A stretch of 13,602 nt of DNA from Betaproteobacteria bacterium (GTDB lineage Bacteria; Pseudomonadota; Gammaproteobacteria; Burkholderiales; JAHFRG01). The notes beneath the pieces are model-generated. The model was not told the origin of the DNA, did no database searches, and saw only the letters and a program-made list of their open reading frames with translations. The first letter of the stretch is position 1. Each line of letters starts with the position of its first letter. Positions 1-6,323 of the stretch are shown here, piece by piece. A program made the position numbers and the translations under genes. The stretch lies in contig JAHFRG010000038.1 of NCBI GenBank assembly GCA_023258935.1, positions 1 through 13,602 on the forward strand. Reading direction: 5' to 3'.

Positions 1-402
1 GCTTAAACGGTTATCATAAAACAACCCCACCACCAAGGTGGTGCCCATTCCGGCATATTGCGGCTGGCTTTTCGCCGCCTGGTAAATCGAAGCATTGGCG
101 CCCGCAATTTGCTCCCTCAGTATTTTCACTGCCAGCGTTTCCCCGTTCTCCGGCTCGATACTGCCGGGATCAGCGCCATCCAAGACCTGCTTCAAACCGG
201 TGCCGAGCATGGCGGCAGCGATGCCGCTTGCCACTTCACCGGCATTATACCCGCCCATACCGTCGGCAAGAATAACAAATCCGCTTGTGGCATCCGCGAA
301 GATACTGTCTTCGTTGTGCGAGCGCACCATGCCCGAGTCGGTAGCGGTAGCAATTTCCAGAGCCTTGCTCAAGTCCATGAGCGCCCTTTCAAAGGCCGAC
401 AT
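1..402 (-). CDS. PP2C-family Ser/Thr protein phosphatase, partial (C-terminus beyond window)
   Basis: Only the first 134 codons are present; the frame is open to the window edge. The product should be a metal-dependent (Mn2+/Mg2+) phosphatase that removes phosphate from serine or threonine. The PP2C signature is clear: an N-terminal DSGMVRSHNEDS motif (residues 22-33), then ILADGMGGYNAGEVA (about 44-58), whose DGMGG carries the metal-binding aspartate at D47, then GMGTTLVV (about 118-125). No signal peptide or membrane segment is visible, so it is probably cytosolic. The ATG at 402 is preceded by AGGAAAC about 7 nt upstream. A second in-frame ATG lies 8 codons later, but the first has the better ribosome-binding site. 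The gene overlaps the end of the upstream CHASE2 kinase gene by 14 nt, which suggests translational coupling. By inference it reverses the action of that kinase, as in other bacterial kinase/PP2C pairs. Confidence 0.92.
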   Translation of the reverse strand, partial: MSAFERALMDLSKALEIATATDSGMVRSHNEDSIFADATSGFVILADGMGGYNAGEVASGIAAAMLGTGLKQVLDGADPGSIEPENGETLAVKILREQIAGANASIYQAAKSQPQYAGMGTTLVVGLFYDNRLS

Positions 403-2956
403 TAATTGTTTCCTGGTTAGCCAAGCATTGCTTGAGCGCTTGCGCCATTTCCGTACCCGTCTGGTAGCGTTCTTCGACTTGCTTGGCCAGGACCCTGTTG
501 ATAATGACGATTAAGCACTCAGGCAAATCCGAATTGATGCTCAGAATATCGGTTGGCGGCTCATTGGCGATCTTGAACATGAGTTGCGCCATGGAATCCC
601 CCTCGAACGGTAATTTCCCGCACGCCAACTGATACAGGCTCACCCCCAATGAGAATAGATCCGAGCGGCCATCTATCTTTTTCCCGGCCAGTTGCTCCGG
701 AGACATGTAAGAAGGCGTGCCGAGCACCATGCCGGTTTTGGTTTTGCTGGAGTCGGTAATGCGCGCAATGCCGAAGTCGGTTACCTTCAGCGTGTCGCTT
801 CCTGGCTCATACATCATGTTCGCCGGCTTGATGTCACGGTGGACCACGTTTTGGATGTGCGCATAAGCCAGAGCATCGGCAACCCTGGCTACGATGCTCA
901 TCACCTTGGGAATTGGAAGCAGATTGTCCGGCTTTGTATAAGGCACAAGATCTTTGCCTTTCAAAAACTCCATCGCGATATACGCCAGATCGTGCTCTTC
1001 CCCGACGTCGAAAATGGTCACAATATTGGGATGGTTGAGGCGCCCGGCGGTTTCCGCCTCGCGGAAGAAACGTGTTTTCACGTCTTCCAGTTCTTCGGCA
1101 CCGAACTCCTGGGAAAGCGCCAAGGTCTTGATCGCTACCACACGACTGATTTTGGGGTCCTTACCCAAATACACGACGCCCATCGCACCCTTACCCAGTT
1201 CTTTTTCCACCTGATAGCGGCCGAGCATTGGTTTTTCCACCTGCCCGCCTTCAAGAATGAGGGTGCCGCCGGGGTGACTGGCGCCGGCACCGCCGAGAAT
1301 CACGGTTTCCGACATCTGCTTGGCGCGTGTAAGTTTCTGTTCCAGGTCCTTGTACTTGGGGTTGTACTCGCTCATGTGGCGGTACACCGATTCCGCTTTG
1401 TTGAACTGGCGCTTGCGCTCAAAATCCAGCGCCAGGTTATACAGAAGGTCCATGACGCTGTCATCGAGTGGAAGTTTGCGGAACTTGTCAAAAGCAATGT
1501 CGATCTGTCCCTGTCCCTGAAACGCCAGCCCCAGCATGCGGTTCGACTCCGCCGATTCCGCTTCGGATTTCTCTTTGCCCCTTTCGGTCACCAAGAAGCG
1601 CTTGGTGGTAAGCATTAAATGGCCGACCAAAAGCAATGTCGCCGGCAGCATGAGCTGTAGCCATGTCGTCTTGTCAACCATGAGTGCGAAATGTGTGCCA
1701 AGCAGGGCGACAAGCAAAGCGAAGGTAATGATTGCCCCCATTCCCGCCTTGAGCCTGGGGAGAAGCAAGATGAGATAGAGCGCTATAACCAGGAACACCA
1801 GCTTCTCCACCCAGGGAGCCCAGGTCGGCACCACAAAGAAATCTTCCTTGAGGATGCTCGAGACCGAATGTGCAAGCGTCAGCACCGGCGCCATCGCCGG
1901 TGAAATGGGCGTAACCTGCATAGCTCCGATACCGGCGGCAGTAGCGCCAATCAGCACGATTTTGTCACGGTACTTGTCAGCGGGAATCTTGCCGGTGTAA
2001 ACGTCATAAAATGAATCCACTGGGAAGGCAGGCCGGTTATCCCGGTCCTTGTAAAAATAAATGTACATCTGCAAGTAGGGGTCGGTAGCGATTTTTAGGT
2101 TGCCAAGTTTGACCCCTTCGCCCAAGCGCATCACGATGTCGCTCGGCTGAAGGTTGAGGCTTTTCGCTGCCAGCAGTAATGACAGGGATGGGAAATATAA
2201 ATCGTAATAGCCCAGCACCAGCGCCTCGGTGCGGACACCGCCGTCCACATCCGGATTGGCGTTCAAATGCCCTATGCCGACCGCATTCTTGCCGAATTCG
2301 GCAAGCGGGGTGATGAGTACGTTCATGGTAGGATAAGGAAGCTTACGTTCGGATGCTGCGGAGATGTTATCCTCGATGTTTGAAAGCTGGTTCTTCGCCA
2401 CGAACTCAGGCAGGGATTGGTCGGGCTTGCCGAGGGGCTCGCCAAGCTGGAACAACATAGCAAGCAATATGTTGTTTGCCTTTTGTATGCTTTCTGCGAG
2501 CTTGCGGTCAGTATTGAGGTTCTGCTCTGCTTCCTTGAGCAGTTCGTCAATTTGTGATAGTTCCTGTTGTGCTGTCGGATCATCGAGGGTCTTTAAGCTC
2601 GAATTCGCGTACAGCTGTGCAAGCTTGTTGATATAAACGAGCCCAGGGTCAATCTGGGGCTCGGAAAAAAACACGGTGTTGCCGATGACCTTGGCCTTGG
2701 CCCCGGCAAGGAGGTCTATCATTTTCGCGTGTACTTCACGCGACCACGGCCAGCGACCGATGTTGTCTATGCTCTGATCATCAATCGCGATTACTGCGAT
2801 TTTCTCGCTCGGATTGCGTGACGATGCCCTGACCCCGAGATCATAGGCCTTGCGCTCCAGGCTTTGTATCAAATCCCCGCCGCCCATAAAAAACAGCACA
2901 ATGGCGACGGTCAGCACGAGGAACCAATCGGCTTTCCAGAATGCGCGCTTTTTCAT
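389..2956 (-). CDS. Transmembrane CHASE2-domain serine/threonine protein kinase
   Basis: This 855-residue protein combines an extracytoplasmic sensor with a eukaryotic-type kinase. One N-terminal membrane segment (about 11-26) leads into a CHASE2-like domain (about 35-370), which contains motifs such as VIAIDDQSI and KIVLIGATAAG. Three closely spaced hydrophobic segments follow (about 383-399, 404-425, 432-450). A helical linker with two TPR-like repeats (about 474-538) precedes the kinase domain (about 580-845). Catalytic features are intact: P-loop GKGAMGVV (588-595), VAIK lysine K610, helix-C glutamate E633, HRDIKPAN (706-713), DFG (727-729), GTPSYMSPE (746-754). The arginine before the catalytic aspartate makes it an RD kinase, so activation-loop phosphorylation is likely. 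The ligand sensed is unknown. ATG at 2956 has GAGGG 7 nt upstream. A PP2C phosphatase gene overlaps its 3' end. Confidence 0.95.
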   Translation of the reverse strand: MKKRAFWKADWFLVLTVAIVLFFMGGGDLIQSLERKAYDLGVRASSRNPSEKIAVIAIDDQSIDNIGRWPWSREVHAKMIDLLAGAKAKVIGNTVFFSEPQIDPGLVYINKLAQLYANSSLKTLDDPTAQQELSQIDELLKEAEQNLNTDRKLAESIQKANNILLAMLFQLGEPLGKPDQSLPEFVAKNQLSNIEDNISAASERKLPYPTMNVLITPLAEFGKNAVGIGHLNANPDVDGGVRTEALVLGYYDLYFPSLSLLLAAKSLNLQPSDIVMRLGEGVKLGNLKIATDPYLQMYIYFYKDRDNRPAFPVDSFYDVYTGKIPADKYRDKIVLIGATAAGIGAMQVTPISPAMAPVLTLAHSVSSILKEDFFVVPTWAPWVEKLVFLVIALYLILLLPRLKAGMGAIITFALLVALLGTHFALMVDKTTWLQLMLPATLLLVGHLMLTTKRFLVTERGKEKSEAESAESNRMLGLAFQGQGQIDIAFDKFRKLPLDDSVMDLLYNLALDFERKRQFNKAESVYRHMSEYNPKYKDLEQKLTRAKQMSETVILGGAGASHPGGTLILEGGQVEKPMLGRYQVEKELGKGAMGVVYLGKDPKISRVVAIKTLALSQEFGAEELEDVKTRFFREAETAGRLNHPNIVTIFDVGEEHDLAYIAMEFLKGKDLVPYTKPDNLLPIPKVMSIVARVADALAYAHIQNVVHRDIKPANMMYEPGSDTLKVTDFGIARITDSSKTKTGMVLGTPSYMSPEQLAGKKIDGRSDLFSLGVSLYQLACGKLPFEGDSMAQLMFKIANEPPTDILSINSDLPECLIVIINRVLAKQVEERYQTGTEMAQALKQCLANQETINVGL

Positions 2957-3102
2957 CCCCGAACCCTCTTTGAGTTTTTATTGTTCCAATCGGCCAAATT
3001 TATATTCCACCGGCGCATATTATGCCACTCATCCGCATCGTGTCCCTTGTTTCACGCGAGAGCGCACTTGCACCGAGCCTTGACCTTTCCGGAAGCCAAT
3101 GA
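2957..3102 (-). other. Intergenic region between usp and the CHASE2 kinase gene
   Basis: This 146-bp gap has no open frame. The minus strand carries an AT-rich stretch (TATAAATTTGG, about 2995-3005) that could be a -10 region, and an 11-bp palindrome GCATAATATGC (3015-3025). No convincing -35 box or terminator was seen. A promoter for the kinase-phosphatase pair is likely here but not identified. Confidence 0.3.
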
Positions 3103-3528
3103 CTACTTGACCAGCAGAACCGGCACTTCGGACAAGTGAATCACTTTGGACGCCACTGAGCCCAGCAGCAGACCGGAAACCGACCCCAGGCCGCGCGTGC
3201 CCATGATGATCTGGACAACCTCCTTTTCCTTCGCATACTTGCAGATGACCTCGGCCTCGTCGCCTATCCCGATATGGTAGTGGTACTTGATGCCCGCGGC
3301 ATCGAGTTTCTTGCGCGCGTCCGCCAAGACGGCGAGCCCTTGCTCCCGGTGGTACTGCTGCACCATGTCGTGCCCGAGATGGGAGGCCACATGCGCGGGA
3401 AACGGGTGTTGGACGTTGAGCAGGTGTATTTCCACCCCGTCCTTGTACCAACCGAACTTCTTGATCAGTTGGTCAAGCGCGCGGATCGAGGACTCCGAAC
3501 CGTCCACCGGCACAAGCATTTTCAACAT
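3103..3528 (-). CDS. Universal stress protein, UspA family, ATP-binding type
   Basis: This is a single-domain Usp of 141 residues, the usual length. It opens with MLKMLVPVDGSESS, the typical first beta strand with its nucleotide-contacting aspartate. The C-terminal part carries the ATP-binding signature G-x2-G-x9-G-S (from about G110), ending in the family's VPVLLVK strand. ATP-binding Usps are dimeric cytosolic proteins linked to stress survival; the exact role here is not readable from sequence. An in-frame ATG two codons upstream (3534) would extend it by two residues. GGGAG at 3537-3541 lies only 2 nt from that codon but 8 nt from the ATG at 3528, so the latter is chosen. The gene starts 54 nt after terC ends and may be cotranscribed with it. 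Confidence 0.93.
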   Translation of the reverse strand: MLKMLVPVDGSESSIRALDQLIKKFGWYKDGVEIHLLNVQHPFPAHVASHLGHDMVQQYHREQGLAVLADARKKLDAAGIKYHYHIGIGDEAEVICKYAKEKEVVQIIMGTRGLGSVSGLLLGSVASKVIHLSEVPVLLVK

Positions 3529-3536
3529 CTGCATCG

Positions 3537-3541
3537 CTCCC
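3537..3541 (-). promoter_or_regulatory. Ribosome-binding site that sets the usp start
   Basis: On the minus strand this reads GGGAG. It lies 8 nt before the ATG at 3528 and only 2 nt before the upstream in-frame ATG at 3534, which favours the shorter protein. Confidence 0.6.
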
Positions 3542-3582
3542 GATAATTTATTAAAATCTTGAGGCCGACAGCGCTCGCAGGG

Positions 3583-4365
3583 TCAATGCGGCGCCTTGGT
3601 CTTTTGTTCCTCGACCGCCAGGTCCACCATGCCTTCTTCTTTCGCCGCCCGCTTCCCTATCCACTTGCCGACCGCGACGATGATGGCTGCGCCGACCAGA
3701 CCGGCACCCGACAGTTCGAGTTTGGCGCCGAGTATCGAAAAAACCTCGATGTCAATCATCCAGTGGGCGTGGGCCGTGAACCATTCGACCACGATAGGGT
3801 CGGTCACCAACATTTCGCCGGCCACATAGCCGATTAGCGCCGCCCCGATCGTGATGATCACCGGGAAGCGCCCCATGAGTTTCATCAAAATGGTCGCGCC
3901 GAAGACCACCAGCGGGATGCTGATCGCCAGCCCGAGGATGAGCAGCACGATGCTACCTTTGGCCACGGCCGCCACGGCAATCACGTTGTCCAGACTCATC
4001 ACCAGATCGGCGATGAGGATGGTCTTGATCGCCGCCCACAGATTGTCGCTCGATTCGACGTCGCCTTCGCCGCCGTCCTCGGGCACCAGCAGTTTGACCG
4101 CGATCCACAGCAGCAGTGCGCCGCCGATCAACTTAAGCCAGGGCAGCTTGAGCAATTCGACCGCGACAATGGTGAGGATGATCCGCAGTACCACCGCCGC
4201 GCCCGCACCCCAGATCACCGCCTGTGTCTGCTGGCGCGCGGGCAGCGAACGCGCCGCGAGCGCGATCACCACCGCGTTGTCCCCCGACAGGATTATATTA
4301 ACCCAGATGATGGCCAGCAATCCGGTCCAGAACGCGGCGGTCTGCAGCTCATTCAGGAATTCCAT
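3583..4365 (-). CDS. TerC-family integral membrane protein, YjbE subfamily
   Basis: The 260-residue product is strongly hydrophobic with about seven membrane segments (roughly 12-30, 47-69, 74-93, 112-134, 138-159, 166-186, 215-233). Two related half-domains are visible. Each carries an acidic motif inside a helix, LSGDNAVVIALAA (SGDN at 27-30) and MSLDNVIAVAAVA (SLDN at 124-127), as expected for TerC proteins, whose buried aspartates are thought to bind metal. Length and N-terminus match the YjbE branch rather than the longer Alx/TerC branch. TerC relatives have been linked to manganese efflux and to metalation of exported proteins; which applies here is not known. ATG at 4365 has AGGAGG 11 nt upstream, a slightly long spacing. 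The C-terminal tail is charged and probably cytosolic. A leader of about 120 nt precedes it. The universal stress gene follows after a short gap. Confidence 0.92.
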   Translation of the reverse strand: MEFLNELQTAAFWTGLLAIIWVNIILSGDNAVVIALAARSLPARQQTQAVIWGAGAAVVLRIILTIVAVELLKLPWLKLIGGALLLWIAVKLLVPEDGGEGDVESSDNLWAAIKTILIADLVMSLDNVIAVAAVAKGSIVLLILGLAISIPLVVFGATILMKLMGRFPVIITIGAALIGYVAGEMLVTDPIVVEWFTAHAHWMIDIEVFSILGAKLELSGAGLVGAAIIVAVGKWIGKRAAKEEGMVDLAVEEQKTKAPH

Positions 4366-4505
4366 GATTCGCGTTTCCTCCTCGATTTCCAGCTGCCTCT
4401 AGCTAGCTCTGCGCTGACACGCTTGACCAGCGAGACGCTCGTCGCCGCCACTTAAGGAAAGAGCCGGTGGGTCCCGCCCGCACTGATGCGACGAATTATA
4501 CTGGA
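4366..4505 (-). promoter_or_regulatory. terC promoter and leader region (140 bp between fhs and terC)
   Basis: On the minus strand a perfect TATAAT lies at 4495-4500, just beyond the fhs stop codon, with no good -35 box 16-18 bp upstream. Transcription from it would begin near 4488 and leave a leader of about 120 nt. Several TerC-family genes are controlled by the manganese-sensing yybP-ykoY riboswitch in such leaders. I looked for its conserved sequence blocks and could not recognise them. The leader does contain short GC-rich self-complementary stretches (for example 4430-4446). Confidence 0.4.
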
Positions 4506-6182
4506 TCAAAACAAACCGACCACTTTGCCTTGATCATCGAGGTCGATTTTTTCCGCCGCCGGGACCTTGGGCAGCCCCGGCATGGTCATGATGTCGCCGC
4601 AAATCATCACTACGAATTCGGCGCCGGCGGAAAGCCGCACTTCGCGTATGTTCACAACATAACCGGAAGGCGCACCACGCAAACCGGCGTCGGCGGAAAA
4701 CGAGTACTGCGTCTTGGCTACGCACACTGGATAATGGCCGTAGCCGTCTTCCTGCAGCTTCTTGATTTGCGCGCGCACCTTGGCGTCCGCCGCAATATCA
4801 GCCGCGCCGTAAATCTTGGTGGCGATTGCCTTCATCTTGTCCCACAGAGAAGCCGATTCTTCGTAAACAAATTTGCAGCCTGCGGACACCTTGTCAACAA
4901 TGCTTACCACGGTGCGCGCCAGCTCCTCGGCACCCTTGCCGCCTTCTGCCCAGTGTTTTCCGGTCACCACCGGCGTTTGGCTACCCGCCATTTTTTTCCT
5001 GAGCAGCCCCATCTCGGCCTCGGTGTCGTAAGTAAAGTGATTGATTAACACCACACACGGCAAACCGAAATGGTTACGCACATTGTGCACATGGCGTTCC
5101 AGATTGGCGATGCCTTTTTCCAATGCGGGAAGGTTTTCCTTGTTGAGCTCCTTCAAATCAATCCCGCCGTGGTACTTGAGCGCGCGCATGGTCGCCACCA
5201 GCACCACCGCTGAGGGACGTAACCCCGCCTTGCGGCACTTGATGTCGATGAATTTCTCTGCGCCCAGATCGGCGCCAAAACCGGCTTCTGTCACCACATA
5301 ATCGGCGAGCTTCAGCGCCGCCTGGGTGGCGATCACCGAATTGCAGCCGTGGGCAATATTGGCAAACGGCCCGCCGTGGATGAAAGCCGGATTGTTTTCG
5401 AGGGTCTGCACGAGGTTCGGTTTCAGTGCGTCCTTGAGCAGCACCGTCATTGCGCCGTCCACCTTGAGTTCGCGCGCCTTCACCGGTTTCTGCTCGCGCG
5501 TATAGCCGACAACGATGTTGCCAAGGCGGTTCTTTAAATCTTTAAGCGAAGTGGCAAGACAGAATATCGCCATTACTTCGGAGGCCACCACGATGTCAAA
5601 CCCGTCCTGGCGCGGGAAACCATTGGCGGGGCCGCCTAGCGACACCACGATCTCACGCAAGGCGCGGTCATTCATGTCCACCACCCTGCGCCAGGTGATG
5701 CGCCGCACATCCAAACCGAGCGCGTTTCCGTGGTGGATGTGGTTATCTATCGCCGCGGCAAGCAGGTTGTTGGCGAGTCCGACCGCGCTGAAGTCTCCGG
5801 TGAAATGCAAATTGATGTCCTCCATAGGAACTACTTGCGCGTATCCGCCGCCCGCAGCGCCGCCTTTGATGCCAAACACCGGGCCTAAACTTGGCTCGCG
5901 TATGCACAACACTGTCTTTTTGCCGATGCGGTTCAGCGCGTCGCATAGTCCCACCGTGGTGGTAGTTTTGCCTTCGCCTGCGGGGGTGGGAGTAATGGCG
6001 GTCACCAAGATCAGCTTGCCATCGGGTTTATTGGCAAGACTATCAACAAAATCCAAGGAAATTTTGGCCTTGTAATGGCCATAAGGCTCGAGATGTTCTT
6101 CGTCTATCCCGAGTTTTTCCTTCGCCAATTGGGCAATTCGCTGCATTCTGGCTTTTTGCGCGATTTCAATGTCTGTCAGCAT
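4506..6182 (-). CDS. fhs: Formate-tetrahydrofolate ligase (10-formyl-THF synthetase)
   Basis: The enzyme joins formate to tetrahydrofolate using ATP, giving 10-formyl-THF for C1 assimilation, purine synthesis or formylation; the reaction can also run in reverse. At 558 residues it has the full family length. Family features include the ATP loop TPTPAGEGKTTTTVGL (about 64-79), the REPSLGPVFGIKGGAAGGGYAQV-type substrate region (about 94-116), VVASEVMAIFCLA, and the C-terminal ICGDIMTMPGLPKVPAA segment. It should be a cytosolic homotetramer. ATG at 6182 has GAGG 7 nt upstream. It follows the formate dehydrogenase catalytic subunit after 141 bp on the same strand, so both enzymes that consume or produce formate are adjacent. 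No folD or metF gene is in view. Confidence 0.98.
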   Translation of the reverse strand: MLTDIEIAQKARMQRIAQLAKEKLGIDEEHLEPYGHYKAKISLDFVDSLANKPDGKLILVTAITPTPAGEGKTTTTVGLCDALNRIGKKTVLCIREPSLGPVFGIKGGAAGGGYAQVVPMEDINLHFTGDFSAVGLANNLLAAAIDNHIHHGNALGLDVRRITWRRVVDMNDRALREIVVSLGGPANGFPRQDGFDIVVASEVMAIFCLATSLKDLKNRLGNIVVGYTREQKPVKARELKVDGAMTVLLKDALKPNLVQTLENNPAFIHGGPFANIAHGCNSVIATQAALKLADYVVTEAGFGADLGAEKFIDIKCRKAGLRPSAVVLVATMRALKYHGGIDLKELNKENLPALEKGIANLERHVHNVRNHFGLPCVVLINHFTYDTEAEMGLLRKKMAGSQTPVVTGKHWAEGGKGAEELARTVVSIVDKVSAGCKFVYEESASLWDKMKAIATKIYGAADIAADAKVRAQIKKLQEDGYGHYPVCVAKTQYSFSADAGLRGAPSGYVVNIREVRLSAGAEFVVMICGDIMTMPGLPKVPAAEKIDLDDQGKVVGLF

Positions 6183-6323
6183 GAATACACCTCTTCTTTA
6201 AAAAACGGTTTTCCTCCCTAATCCGCTTACAATAAGACGGCTTGCAAGGTATGTTCCAGTTTATCCGGTAAGCCCGGATTGCAATGGTGGTAATGACTCA
6301 ACCCAAGCCGGGTTACTGGCGAA
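6183..6323 (-). promoter_or_regulatory. Intergenic region upstream of fhs with small palindromes
   Basis: This 141-bp gap has no open frame. It contains two perfect 8-bp palindromes centred on TTGCAA (CTTGCAAG at 6241-6248 and ATTGCAAT at 6278-6285; centres 37 bp apart). Between them is a 6-bp hairpin with a 5-nt loop (6263-6279). The hairpin is not followed by a T-run on the minus strand, so it does not look like an intrinsic terminator. No strong sigma-70 promoter was identified. A weak AT-rich candidate cannot be excluded, so fhs may be cotranscribed with the dehydrogenase genes or have its own promoter. Confidence 0.3.

Noticed and set aside
692..1618. 308-codon open frame on the plus strand inside the kinase gene
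   Set aside because: It is antisense to the well-supported kinase domain; its translation has no recognisable domain and is rich in His/Arg/Phe as expected of a shadow frame.
3010..3030. Possible sigma-54 promoter (TGGCAT ... GC) upstream of the kinase gene
   Set aside because: The GG and GC elements have the right spacing, but the TT before the GC and other consensus positions do not match.
3029..3451. 140-codon minus-strand frame overlapping usp
   Set aside because: Out of frame with the clear Usp gene and very rich in Arg/Gly, typical of a GC-rich shadow.
4467..6075. Plus-strand open frames of 186-193 codons opposite fhs
   Set aside because: They mirror the highly conserved fhs coding sequence and show no domain or plausible ribosome-binding context.
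6263..6279. Intrinsic terminator after fdh1A
   Set aside because: The stem is only 6 bp and no T-run follows on the minus strand.
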